From positions 62,001 to 126,000 of the forward strand of contig NZ_AAVU01000002.1 of assembly GCF_000169095.1 (NCBI RefSeq): a stretch of 64,000 nucleotides of DNA. Reading direction: 5' to 3'. The notes under the pieces were generated by a model. The model saw only the letters and a list, made by a program, of their open reading frames with translations, was not told where the DNA came from and made no database searches. Positions 15,832 through 24,379 of this stretch are shown piece by piece. This DNA comes from Lyngbya sp. PCC 8106 (GTDB lineage: Bacteria; Cyanobacteriota; Cyanobacteriia; Cyanobacteriales; Microcoleaceae). The translations under genes were made by a program, and so were the position numbers. Each line of letters starts with the position of its first letter. The stretch's first letter is position 1.

Positions 15832-17748
15832 CTAATGAGCCGGAGGAAGGGTGTTAGATTGAGCCGCCGGAAAATAGCGATCGCCTCCTGCTAGGTTTCG
15901 GAATTTGGTAAACTGAGGATCAAAGAGTAATTTAATGGTTCCAGTCGGCCCGTTACGGTGTTTGGTAATAATCACTTCAGCAATTCCGCGATCAGGTGAA
16001 TCCGGGTTATAGTAGTCATCTCGGTATAACATAATCACTAAATCGGCGTCTTGTTCAATGGAATTATGAACAACGATATTATTAGCAATAAAATTATGTA
16101 AACTAGGAACAGTCAAGTCAAATACTTCTTCTTTCCCTGCTGGTGTGATTGCCACAATTTCATCCCAATATACATCACTGTTAGCAAGCAAGGCTACTGT
16201 TTTTGATTTAACAACTTGAGCTAATTTTCCGGTTCGTTCATCTATAAAACCTAACTCAGCATCACTCATCAATTGTAAATTAGAACTCGGTAAACATTTG
16301 GGTACAGCAATCGGACAACCACAACTTAACTCATCTAAACGTTGCCAACCGTGAACGGTTAAAAATTGATGATTTCCTGTGGCTTGAATAGTACGACCCA
16401 AACGAGTTGTTAATCTAAAAACTGGCTTAGTTCCTGTTGAAAAAGCATTACTAACAATTGCTGTTTCTAGCTTCATGGTTTTTGTATTTAAGGCCGAAAC
16501 TGAAAAGCCTGATTCCCCTACTAATTCTTTAATTGGTACTTGTAATCCGGTATCTGCTAATGTGATTAAGCTATCACCTGTTAAACAACCAGATTCTCTC
16601 AAATCCGACATCATCGGGCGTTTATTCGTGCGAGATTCCACACTCCGACTCAACTGTGAAAGCGCAATCACCGGAACATTTAATTCCCTCGCTAATCCTT
16701 TCAGCGATCGCGTAATTCGAGATAATTCTTGTACCCGATTATCGCTCCCGCCCTCCATTAATTGCAAATAATCAATTAAAACCAATCCCATTGCGCCGCC
16801 CTGTTCTGCTTGTAAACGGCGTACCTTTGATCGCATTTCTGTTACCGTAATATTAGGGGTATCATCAATAAAAACAGGTAATTCTGATAACGTCCCAATC
16901 GCGATTGTTAACGGTTCCCATTCACTCTGACTAATTCGCCCAGAACGTAGGCGATTACTTTCAATTTTTGCCTCACTAGAAAGCAGTCTTTGAACTAACT
17001 GTTCCTTCGACATTTCCAAGCTAAAAATCGCCACAGGTAGCTTATGAATTTTAGCAATACTATAGGAAATATTCGTACAAAGTGCCGTTTTTCCCATCGA
17101 GGGACGACCGGCAACAATAATCAAATCAGAGCGCTGAAACCCGCCCGTCATCGCATCTAAATCATAAAAATCACAATTTAAACCCGGAAGGGCAACACCT
17201 TCGTGACGATCTTCAATATCTTGAAATGTATTAATCAGCGTCTCAGCAATTGAAACTAAATTTTGTTGCGGACGAACTTGAGTAATATTAAAAATCTGTT
17301 GTTCTGCTTGATCTAAGACTTCTTCAATATCAACTGCTGTATCATAACCCAAATTAATTGTTTCATGTCCGGCTTGAATCAAATTGCGGCGCATGGCTTT
17401 TTCAATCACCAACAAAGCATATTGATCAATATTCACCGCAGAAACAGTTCGATCAACCAGTTGTGCTAGCTTCATTTGTCCGCCCACTTTTTCTAACTGA
17501 TCGTGATCAGCAAGCCAAGTGGTAACAGTCATTAGATCAGTCGGTTTTCCTTGTAAATGTAAATTTAGCGTTGTGCGATAAATCGCTTGATGGGCTTGAA
17601 TGGCAAAACAACTCGGATCTAACAATTCAGCAACTCGACTAATCGCTTCGGGATCGAGTAAAATTCCCCCTAAAATCGCCTCCTCTGCTTCAATATTTTG
17701 GGGAGATAAGCGATCGCTGGGGAGTTGAAAGTTAGATCGATTTTTCAT
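15832..17748 (-). CDS. dnaB: Replicative DNA helicase DnaB interrupted by a mini-intein
   Basis: The hexameric replicative helicase precursor has 638 residues. The N-terminal primase-interacting domain spans about 12-115. The RecA-like ATPase has Walker A GRPSMGKT (214-221), Walker B LVLIDYLQL (322-330) and the QLSRSVESR region. A 175-residue intein occupies residues 388-562, between RESG and SIEQDADLV. Splicing would leave a 463-residue helicase, the normal size. Both extein parts are intact and in frame. It lies downstream of rplI in the same direction, the common rplI-dnaB order, separated by a 149-bp gap with an inverted-repeat element. Confidence 0.96.
   Translation of the reverse strand: MKNRSNFQLPSDRLSPQNIEAEEAILGGILLDPEAISRVAELLDPSCFAIQAHQAIYRTTLNLHLQGKPTDLMTVTTWLADHDQLEKVGGQMKLAQLVDRTVSAVNIDQYALLVIEKAMRRNLIQAGHETINLGYDTAVDIEEVLDQAEQQIFNITQVRPQQNLVSIAETLINTFQDIEDRHEGVALPGLNCDFYDLDAMTGGFQRSDLIIVAGRPSMGKTALCTNISYSIAKIHKLPVAIFSLEMSKEQLVQRLLSSEAKIESNRLRSGRISQSEWEPLTIAIGTLSELPVFIDDTPNITVTEMRSKVRRLQAEQGGAMGLVLIDYLQLMEGGSDNRVQELSRITRSLKGLARELNVPVIALSQLSRSVESRTNKRPMMSDLRESGCLTGDSLITLADTGLQVPIKELVGESGFSVSALNTKTMKLETAIVSNAFSTGTKPVFRLTTRLGRTIQATGNHQFLTVHGWQRLDELSCGCPIAVPKCLPSSNLQLMSDAELGFIDERTGKLAQVVKSKTVALLANSDVYWDEIVAITPAGKEEVFDLTVPSLHNFIANNIVVHNSIEQDADLVIMLYRDDYYNPDSPDRGIAEVIITKHRNGPTGTIKLLFDPQFTKFRNLAGGDRYFPAAQSNTLPPAH
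16063..16587 (-). other. DnaB mini-intein (protein splicing element without homing endonuclease)
   Basis: This codes for 175 residues. The first residue is Cys (CLTGDSLITL, block A). Block B has ATGNHQFLTVHGW, block F has WDEIVAITPAGKEEVFDLTVP, and block G ends in FIANNIVVHN with Ser as the +1 extein residue. All residues needed for splicing are present (Cys1, block-B His, penultimate His, terminal Asn, Ser+1). The position between blocks B and F, where LAGLIDADG endonucleases usually sit, holds only a linker of about 55 residues. It resembles the well-known Ssp DnaB intein in site and sequence style, but is naturally small. Confidence 0.93.
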
Positions 17749-17767
17749 AGTTAAGGATGAATAAAAA

Positions 17768-17896
17768 TAATCCGTTATCAGTAGTTTCAGACGCTCACAG
17801 AGAACGTCTGTTTACAACTTTGCTCTCAGTTTAAGTTTACTCAAAAGAAACTCCGGCGTGATGAGTCGTTATAAATTCATACTGATAACGGCTTAT
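17768..17896. repeat. MITE-like element with inverted ends between rplI and dnaB
   Basis: CCGTTATCAGTA near 17772 and TACTGATAACGG near 17880 are exact inverted copies. Allowing one mismatch the match extends to about 17 bp. Between them is a smaller palindrome, CAGACG...CGTCTG, around 17790-17812. It could be a small non-autonomous element or an attenuator between the two co-directional genes. Confidence 0.5.
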
Positions 17897-17897
17897 C

Positions 17898-18356
17898 CTA
17901 ACTCGGGACAACGTGAACTTCGATTTCTGCTGTAACTTCAGGATGCAGCTTAATTTCTGCCTTATAAAAACCAATGTGATTGATATCGGGTAATGTAATA
18001 ACACGACGATCAATTTCTTTATTGGTCGCGGCTTGAATCGCTTCTGCAAGTTCGGCCGCTGTTACTGTACCAAAAATCGCTTCATTTTCACCCATCTGTT
18101 TAGCAATGGTAAAGCGACCAATGGTTTCCAGAGCGGTTTTGTTCGCTTGCGCTTCTTGTTTATGTTCGATTTGTCGTTGACGTTCTTCTTCCCGACGACG
18201 TTCAACCTGTTTGAGGATACCCGCAGTCGCTCGAACTGCTAAACTTTTCGGGAGGAGGTAGTTACGAGCATAACCGGGAGCCACTTCTACTAAGTCCCCA
18301 TTTCGACCCAGTTTGCTAATGTCCTGTCTGAGGACAACTTGAACACGTTTTGCCAT
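17898..18356 (-). CDS. rplI: 50S ribosomal protein L9
   Basis: Structural protein of the large ribosomal subunit that binds 23S rRNA. The 152 residues include the N-terminal domain with the signature GDLVEVAPGYARNYLLPKSLA, a long connecting helix rich in Arg/Glu/Gln (about 50-75) and the C-terminal domain ending in EIEVHVVPS. Length and start (MAKRVQVVLRQD) fit the family. It is followed in the same direction by dnaB. Confidence 0.97.
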   Translation of the reverse strand: MAKRVQVVLRQDISKLGRNGDLVEVAPGYARNYLLPKSLAVRATAGILKQVERRREEERQRQIEHKQEAQANKTALETIGRFTIAKQMGENEAIFGTVTAAELAEAIQAATNKEIDRRVITLPDINHIGFYKAEIKLHPEVTAEIEVHVVPS

Positions 18357-18489
18357 GATCGTTCCTAATAATCTTTTAACCCAAACACTCTATAATAGCG
18401 ACCTGAGTGATGCGATCGCAAGAGACATGAGAGGAAATTTGATTGAGTAGCCCATCGCCCTACCTAGCAGAAGTCGTAAAGTCAGAAGT

Positions 18490-18548
18490 TTTTTCTCTCT
18501 CCCCGTCTCTCTACCTCCCCATATCCCTATATCTCTACCTCCCGATTT
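18490..18548. repeat. Pyrimidine-rich leader before the DUF1206 gene
   Basis: The stretch is a quasi-repeat of CTCTCTACCTCCC and ATCCCTATATC-type units up to the start codon. No Shine-Dalgarno is visible within it. It is probably a degenerate tandem array that replaced the normal leader. Confidence 0.4.
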
Positions 18549-18549
18549 T

Positions 18550-19401
18550 ATGTCAAAAAATATTCATCCGATTCCTCAAGTGAAACAACGATTTCAGCAC
18601 ACCGCACCCACCACCGTTCATCAATGGATTGAAGGTTTGATTCGCTTGGGTTTTGTCGCGAAAGGTAGCATTTATGGAACCATTGGGTTACTGGCCACAA
18701 TCGCCATATTTGAAAGTAATCAAGAGATTGTAGGGACTCACGGTCTATTGCTAAAAATTGCCGCACAGCCCTGGGGACAACTGCTGATTGGTATTTTAAT
18801 CATTGGCTTAACGGGTTATGTTTTACGACGATTAATTCAAGCTCTATTTGACCCCAAACATCCGGGTGAATTCAATCTCAAACGTCTGATTCATCGATGT
18901 GGCTACTTCATAAGTGGATTAACTTATAGCGGTGTTGTTTATACAGCCAGTCAGTTATTCATGGGTTTAGATGTAGACAATGATGATACGATTGAGGACT
19001 TAGCGGCAGAATTATTTGAGCAACCTTTTGGACTGTGGCTGATGATTATCGGCGGAATCGCGACAATAGGTGTGGGATGTTCTTACCTATATGGGGCTTA
19101 TAGCGGGAGTCATATTCGGGAGTTTAATTCTACTCTCAATCATCAGGTGAAAAGGTGGGCAATTGGTATCGGGAAAGTCGGAATAGCAGCCCGAGGGATT
19201 GGTTTTATGATGATTGGTATTTTCTTACTGCAAGCGACGTTTCTGGTTGGATCTGATCCCGCAGGTGGACTCGCCAACGCATTAAAACAACTTCAAAATC
19301 AACCTTTTGGCTCGCTGTGGCTAGGCGTGATTGCCTTTGGCTTTATGGCTTATGCTCTCTATATGTTACTGGTCGCCTTGTATAGTCGCGATTGGATTTA
19401 A
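18550..19401 (+). CDS. DUF1206 family integral membrane protein
   Basis: A 283-residue protein with about six membrane helices, arranged as three repeats of two helices each. Each repeat has a similar entry motif (LGFVAKGSIYGTIGLLA; CGYFISGLTYSGVVYTA; VGIAARGIGFMMIGIFLLQA). This three-fold layout is characteristic of the DUF1206 family. Molecular function is not known. Start ATG 18550 is preceded by the pyrimidine-rich tract rather than a ribosome site. There is no operon partner. Confidence 0.8.
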   Translation: MSKNIHPIPQVKQRFQHTAPTTVHQWIEGLIRLGFVAKGSIYGTIGLLATIAIFESNQEIVGTHGLLLKIAAQPWGQLLIGILIIGLTGYVLRRLIQALFDPKHPGEFNLKRLIHRCGYFISGLTYSGVVYTASQLFMGLDVDNDDTIEDLAAELFEQPFGLWLMIIGGIATIGVGCSYLYGAYSGSHIREFNSTLNHQVKRWAIGIGKVGIAARGIGFMMIGIFLLQATFLVGSDPAGGLANALKQLQNQPFGSLWLGVIAFGFMAYALYMLLVALYSRDWI

Positions 19402-19682
19402 AGTATTTTTCCTGAGTCTGAAACCATTGATCAATTGCAGAATTGAGCAAATATCAAAGATTATTTCAAATCATTAAGATCCCTACAGATTCTCATCTCA
19501 TCCTTTAGATTGAGCGAAATCCTTCTTCTGAGAGAATCGCCCCTCTAGATGTAACTGATATATTTAGTCTTACTGAATCTCTAAAAACCACGCATGAAGT
19601 GTGAGATCTATATTCTAAAGCAGAGTGTAGAGAATATTGACAGACGGAGATTTAGTGAATTTAGTTAAGTAAAGTGGAAAAA

Positions 19683-20498
19683 ATGATTAATATGTTACAC
19701 AATTCTAAATCAGAAAATCCTAAAAATATTCGTTTAGGAGCGATCGCATTATCCTTGATGGCTGCTACTTTTCTACCCGCTTGTACATCATCAGAAGTCG
19801 CAACAACAGATGATACAACCGAAAATATCACCGCAGAAGAAGTTGCAGATGAAACCTCTAATTATGCAGGTCAAACCGTCACCATTCGAGGAGATGTTAA
19901 TGAAGTTGTGGGTGAGGCATCATTTCTAATGGATGATGAACAACTCTTGGGCGGCGAAGAAATATTAGTGGTCAATGCTTCCGGCGAAGGAATAACTCTT
20001 CCAGAAGGAACAGAAAACCAAGTTCAAATTACAGGAGAAGTGCGGAACTTTGTGATCGCAGATCTTGAAACTGAGTACGGTTTGGACTTCGATCCGAATC
20101 TCTATGCAGAATATGAACAAAAACCTGCGGTAATTGCTCAGTCTATTGCGTTGTCGCCCGATCCAGGTGACATCACCGCCAACCCCGAAAATTACTATTA
20201 TCAGCGGATTGCGGTACAAGGAGAGGTTGAAGAAATCAGAAGCACGGGTGTCTTTACCGTTGATGAAGAACAACTTTTTGGGGGTGAAGATTTATTAGTC
20301 ATTACAGCTAACCCTGATCCTAGAGTGAATGAAGATGAAAGTGTGACCATTGTTGGAACTTTGCGTCCGTTTGTCGAAGCGGAATTTGAGCGTGATTATG
20401 ATCTGACTTGGGATTTAGACTTCAAACAAGAAATTGAAGCTGAGTATGAGAATAAACCTGTATTTGTCGCTGACGAAATTTATCCTTCCGCCCTCTAA
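19683..20498 (+). CDS. Lipoprotein with two tandem OB-fold-like repeats
   Basis: Start ATG 19683 has GGA six bases upstream; GTG 19674 and ATG 19692 are alternatives. A signal peptide ends in a lipobox (FLPAC, Cys34 from this start), so the mature protein is lipid-anchored. An acidic linker follows. Two homologous units of about 100 residues come next, each with 'Y..Q.(V/I)xVxGxVxE(V/I)...F..D(D/E)EQL(L/F)GGE(E/D)(I/L)LV' and each ending in KP(A/V)(V/F)(I/V)A. This looks like an internal duplication of a small beta-barrel. The protein is very acidic. Function unknown; a hairpin terminator follows at 20563. Confidence 0.75.
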   Translation: MINMLHNSKSENPKNIRLGAIALSLMAATFLPACTSSEVATTDDTTENITAEEVADETSNYAGQTVTIRGDVNEVVGEASFLMDDEQLLGGEEILVVNASGEGITLPEGTENQVQITGEVRNFVIADLETEYGLDFDPNLYAEYEQKPAVIAQSIALSPDPGDITANPENYYYQRIAVQGEVEEIRSTGVFTVDEEQLFGGEDLLVITANPDPRVNEDESVTIVGTLRPFVEAEFERDYDLTWDLDFKQEIEAEYENKPVFVADEIYPSAL

Positions 20499-20562
20499 TC
20501 TAACCCCAGGATGATCTTCACGAAGGATTCATTCCTCCACGAAAATTAACAATAAATACAAC

Positions 20563-20590
20563 AAGACACAGAGAAAATTCTTTGTGTCTT
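20563..20590. terminator. Hairpin between convergent lipoprotein and gloB genes
   Basis: AAGACACAGAGAA and TTCTTTGTGTCTT form a stem with one mismatch and a two-base spacer. On the - strand it is followed by TTGTTGTATT. It could end transcription from both sides. Confidence 0.45.
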
Positions 20591-20641
20591 TAGAGTTAGT
20601 CTCCTAGTTCTCAAAATAATTAGTTTTCAAAATTTGAATCC

Positions 20642-21415
20642 TTAAAATTGATCTTTCATTCCTCGCAAACGTGCAAAAGTTTGAACCGGATCTTGACTCT
20701 TGACCTTTGACTGGAGAGCCACATCATCCCAACGCATAAACGGATTGGTCAACTTTTCTAATCCAATTGTAGAAGGAACGGTTGCTTGATCTCGACTACG
20801 ATCCACTTTCACCTGCTCAAAACGGTGTTTTAAATCAGCGTTATTTTCATCAACCGTGAGGGCAAATTTGAGATTTTTTAAGGTATATTCGTGAGCGCAC
20901 CAAACACGGGTATTATCCGGTAAAGACCGCAATTTCGTTAGAGAACTCACCATTTGTTGCGGTGTCCCCTCAAATAAACGACCACAACCCCCCGCAAACA
21001 GAGTATCCCCACAGAATAGTTCTCCGGTTTCACCTTCAGTTTGAGCCGGAAAATAATAAGCGATATGCGCCCGGGTGTGTCCGGGAACAAAAAAGACTTC
21101 ACCGGAGCGATCGCTAAATTTGACTTGATCGCCTTCGGAGAGAAATACTTGTTGTCCTGGAATGCGATCTTGATCTTCGGCTCCCCCGTAAACTGTAGCT
21201 TGAGGGAAATGTTGAAGCAGTTGACGATTTCCCCCGACATGATCGCTATGATGGTGAGTATTGAAAATGGTCACTAACTCAGCATTGAGTTCTCGCAGAC
21301 GATGAACAACTGGAGCAGCTTCAGCCGGATCAACCACGGCGGCTATATTGTGAGTGGGATCATGTAGTAAAAAAATATAATTGTCTGATAATACGGGTAG
21401 TCGCTCAACCTGCAT
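20642..21415 (-). CDS. gloB: Hydroxyacylglutathione hydrolase (glyoxalase II)
   Basis: A metallo-beta-lactamase-fold enzyme that hydrolyses S-lactoylglutathione to lactate and glutathione, the last step of methylglyoxal detoxification. The 257 residues carry the metal-binding motif THHHSDHVGG (53-62), FFVPGHTRAHIAYY, GDTLFAGGCGRLFEG and CAHEYTLKNLKFA, all family hallmarks. ATG 21415 (MQVERLPVLSDNY) is chosen because the family starts here. A 30-residue upstream extension in the same frame has no family counterpart. AGGAG lies 12 bases before the ATG. Confidence 0.94.
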   Translation of the reverse strand: MQVERLPVLSDNYIFLLHDPTHNIAAVVDPAEAAPVVHRLRELNAELVTIFNTHHHSDHVGGNRQLLQHFPQATVYGGAEDQDRIPGQQVFLSEGDQVKFSDRSGEVFFVPGHTRAHIAYYFPAQTEGETGELFCGDTLFAGGCGRLFEGTPQQMVSSLTKLRSLPDNTRVWCAHEYTLKNLKFALTVDENNADLKHRFEQVKVDRSRDQATVPSTIGLEKLTNPFMRWDDVALQSKVKSQDPVQTFARLRGMKDQF

Positions 21416-21597
21416 AAAAAATAGTCTCCTGGTTTGATATTTTGAAGTCTCGTGATCGGGGACACTTAGAGTTAAGCATCCAAAATTTCTAAGTTTCGAG
21501 TACAATTGCTCTGTTTACTCAATCTTGGCTCAATGATGAGCAACTTCCGATATTGTAGCGAACTCCTCTTAAGGGAATAGCCCAGGAATGGTAACTT

Positions 21598-21807
21598 ATG
21601 CGTTGGTTAAATCAAAATCAATCTAATCCGACTCTGACTCAAATGCTAGATCGTATCCTGACATCGGGACAGCTTGATCGCAGTGAGTATCTAAAGCTGA
21701 TGTCGGTGATCCTTTCAGATAGTCAGATTACTGATGCTCAACGCAATCAGATTAACCGCATTTTTGACTATATTCAAACCAGTCGCTTCACTGTTATTGA
21801 CTTCTAA
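21598..21807 (+). CDS. Small hypothetical protein
   Basis: A 69-residue helical protein. The core (LTSGQLDRSEYLKLMSVILSD then QRNQINRIFDYIQTSR) looks like two or three amphipathic helices, and no known domain is recognised. It ends 5 bp before the next glycosyltransferase gene and may be co-transcribed with it. The ATG is preceded by weak A/G-rich sequence. The regular, non-low-complexity composition supports a real gene. Confidence 0.65.
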   Translation: MRWLNQNQSNPTLTQMLDRILTSGQLDRSEYLKLMSVILSDSQITDAQRNQINRIFDYIQTSRFTVIDF

Positions 21808-21812
21808 AGTGA

Positions 21813-23054
21813 ATGTCCCAGATCCATCCTGATCTTCCGAGTCCCAGTCAATCTCCTAGTCTTGTCTGTGAACCGACAGGTTTATTGGTCATTGGGAACC
21901 CGGTCACACAATCTACACCTGATCATCGTAATATTCGACTGTCGTTAGTGATTCCCACTTATTGCGAAAGTGAAAATATTCAGCAAATGATCGCCGGGTT
22001 GAGTCAAATGCTGGATCGGGTTCTACGAGATGAGTATGAACTGATTGTTGTTGATGATGATAGCCCGGACTTGACCTGGAAAACGGCAAATGATCTCTGT
22101 TGGGTTTATCCCCAGTTGCGGGTGATGCGTCGTCAATATCAACGAGGACTCTCAACGGCGGTGATTCGGGGTTGGCAGGTGGCTAATGGTGAGATTTTAG
22201 GGGTGATTGATGCTGATTTGCAACATCCCCCGGAAACACTTCTCCAGCTTTGGGCTGAAATTCACAAAGGCGCTGATTTAGCGGTTGCGAGTCGTCATGT
22301 AGACAATGGTGGGGTGAGTGACTGGAGTTTGGGGCGACGGTTTCTGTCTCGGGGGGCGCAGGTTCTCGGACTGGTAATTTTACCGGGGGTTGTCAGTCGG
22401 GTGTCTGATCCGATGAGTGGTTATTTTTTGGTGAGACGAGAGGCGATCGCAGAGAAACCTCTGAGTCCGATTGGGTATAAGATTTTAATTGAGGTATTAG
22501 CTCAAGGTCATAGTCGCTGGATTGCTGAAGTGGGTTATGTATTTCAAGAACGCCTAGAAGGGGCGAGTAAGGTTACTTGGAAGCAGTATATTGAATATCT
22601 ACAACACTTGATCCGATTGCGGTTAACTCTATGGCCTGTTAAACGATTTCTGCGGTTTGGAGTCGTGGGGTTAAGCGGGGTGTTTGTGGATCTGACGATG
22701 TTTTACCTCTTTCGTCATCTGGGTTTGGGATTGACCTTGAGTGTGATTTTGTCGGGTGAGATTGCAATTGTTAATAATTTTCTCTGGAATGACCGATGGA
22801 CTTTTGCCGATCTGACCCATCAACAACGGAGTTGGACAAAGGGGTTTAAAAGGTTCTTAAAGTTTAATATCATTTGCTTAACGGGGTTGGTCTTAAATGC
22901 AATAATTGTTAATCTACTGTCTCGGGGTTTGGGGATGAATGAATATCTTGCCAAACTGATTGCGATCGCTCTAGTGACGTTCTGGAATTTCTGGGTTAAT
23001 CTAAAGTTGAGTTGGCGAGTCACGCAAGTGGATAAGTCATATCCAGATTTATGA
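21813..23054 (+). CDS. GT2 glycosyltransferase fused to GtrA-like membrane domain
   Basis: A 413-residue fusion. The N-terminal GT2 domain (about 40-270) is of the polyprenyl-phosphate mannose/glucose synthase type, with VIPTYCESENIQQMI, VVDDDSPD and GVIDADLQHPPE (nucleotide/metal-binding Asp residues). The C-terminal part (about 275-405) has four membrane helices in GtrA style (FLRFGVVGLSGVFVDLTMFY; NNFLWNDRWTF). Such enzymes make lipid-linked sugars for transfer outside the membrane. It opens the glycan locus that runs to about 33650, and would supply polyprenyl-phosphate sugar donors. Confidence 0.9.
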   Translation: MSQIHPDLPSPSQSPSLVCEPTGLLVIGNPVTQSTPDHRNIRLSLVIPTYCESENIQQMIAGLSQMLDRVLRDEYELIVVDDDSPDLTWKTANDLCWVYPQLRVMRRQYQRGLSTAVIRGWQVANGEILGVIDADLQHPPETLLQLWAEIHKGADLAVASRHVDNGGVSDWSLGRRFLSRGAQVLGLVILPGVVSRVSDPMSGYFLVRREAIAEKPLSPIGYKILIEVLAQGHSRWIAEVGYVFQERLEGASKVTWKQYIEYLQHLIRLRLTLWPVKRFLRFGVVGLSGVFVDLTMFYLFRHLGLGLTLSVILSGEIAIVNNFLWNDRWTFADLTHQQRSWTKGFKRFLKFNIICLTGLVLNAIIVNLLSRGLGMNEYLAKLIAIALVTFWNFWVNLKLSWRVTQVDKSYPDL

Positions 23055-23139
23055 TATTATTCTCGCAGACTCCTCTGTTTTGATCGGTTGTAATGGGAAC
23101 TTTAGAGATAAGTTTTAGGTGTCGGGTGAAAAGTTTATT

Positions 23140-24294
23140 ATGGTTATGATTCCGGATCAATCTGAAACAAATGTAACTCAAAAATCAATCGCTGTTTTTT
23201 ATCCCAGTTTTGCTGGAGGAGGGGCTGAATCTGTTGCTTTATGGATCTTAGAAGCACTGAAAAATAAATATGATATCACCTTATTTACTACAGCGAATTT
23301 AAACCTCAACTCTCTCAATTCAATGTATGGCACTCAATTATCCGAGCAGCGTGTCAAAATTCGCTATATGTGGCCGGAATCGATTGCACCTACACTAAAA
23401 TTATTAAGGGCAAATAATGATGAGTTTCGGATGCTATTTGCTCATCTTTTTATTAAATATTTCAAAGAAAATACGTCTGAATATGACTTGGTTTTATCCG
23501 CTTATAATGCTGTAGATATGGGTCGTACTGGGATTCAGTATCTTCACTGGATTAAAGTTTTTGATACGGATCGAAAGCTTTATCAAAATATTTCTAAATT
23601 TTCCGAGAAACAATTAAAAAGCAACTGGTCAATGTCAAATTCTTACTATGTTGCTGATCGGGTAAAAAAAGAGTATGGAATTGATTCAACAGTTGTGTAT
23701 CCACCCGTTGTGTTAGATGTGCAGCAGATTCCTTGGGAAGAAAAAGAAAATGCCTTTATTTGTAGCGGTCGATTAACTCAACCCAAACAACCACACAAAG
23801 CTATACAAATCCTCAGCCAAGTTCGTAAAAAAGGATTTGATGTTAAGCTATATTTGACAGGCGGTGGCGGCGGAATCTATGGCTGGCAGTATATGCGATT
23901 TCTGAAAAAGATGGTTGCTGAAAATAAAGATTGGGTAGAACTTTATGAAAATTTGCCTTATAAAGACTATGTTAATATTGTGCGTCGGTGTCGATATGGA
24001 ATTCATTGTAAGCGAGAACCGTTTGGCATTTCAATCGCCGAGATGGTGAAAGCAGGTTCGATTCCCTTTGTGAAAAGTCAGGGGGGGCAAGTTGAAATTG
24101 TCGGTCAAGAAAATGTCGATTTATTATTTCAAAAGGATAATGATGCTATCGAGAAAATTATTGAGGTTTTAAGTCATCCTGAAAAACAAGAAAAGCTCAG
24201 GACAGACCTAGAAAATCGAAAAAAGCTTTTTTCAACTCAAAAGTTTATGGAGGACGTGCAAGCGTTTGTTGAAGGTTACTTTGAATCAAATTGA
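23140..24294 (+). CDS. GT4-family glycosyltransferase (ALG11-like)
   Basis: A cytosolic sugar transferase of about 384 residues with a GT-B fold. The N-terminal domain starts with IAVFYPSFAGGGAESVALWI. The C-terminal Rossmann domain has FICSGRLTQPKQPHKAIQIL and the donor-site motif KREPFGISIAEMVKAGSIPFV (E-x7-E type). ATG 23140 is preferred over GTG 23119. The GGGAE loop and the overall pattern recall eukaryote-like ALG11/ALG2 mannosyltransferases, but the sugar is not predictable. Part of the glycan locus. Confidence 0.85.
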   Translation: MVMIPDQSETNVTQKSIAVFYPSFAGGGAESVALWILEALKNKYDITLFTTANLNLNSLNSMYGTQLSEQRVKIRYMWPESIAPTLKLLRANNDEFRMLFAHLFIKYFKENTSEYDLVLSAYNAVDMGRTGIQYLHWIKVFDTDRKLYQNISKFSEKQLKSNWSMSNSYYVADRVKKEYGIDSTVVYPPVVLDVQQIPWEEKENAFICSGRLTQPKQPHKAIQILSQVRKKGFDVKLYLTGGGGGIYGWQYMRFLKKMVAENKDWVELYENLPYKDYVNIVRRCRYGIHCKREPFGISIAEMVKAGSIPFVKSQGGQVEIVGQENVDLLFQKDNDAIEKIIEVLSHPEKQEKLRTDLENRKKLFSTQKFMEDVQAFVEGYFESN

Positions 24295-24379
24295 TACTGA
24301 ATTTTCTGGAAATTTAATATATTTTTGCGAAATTCAGAGTTCGATAGAGAAGGCTTCAATGTGATTAGGAGAATGCAAA

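Noticed and set aside
15832..17748. dnaB as a broken gene or insertion
   Set aside because: The extra 175 residues have complete intein splicing motifs and both exteins are in frame.
21416..21505. 30-residue N-terminal extension of GloB
   Set aside because: The family starts at the ATG at 21415; the extension has no counterpart and no ribosome site.
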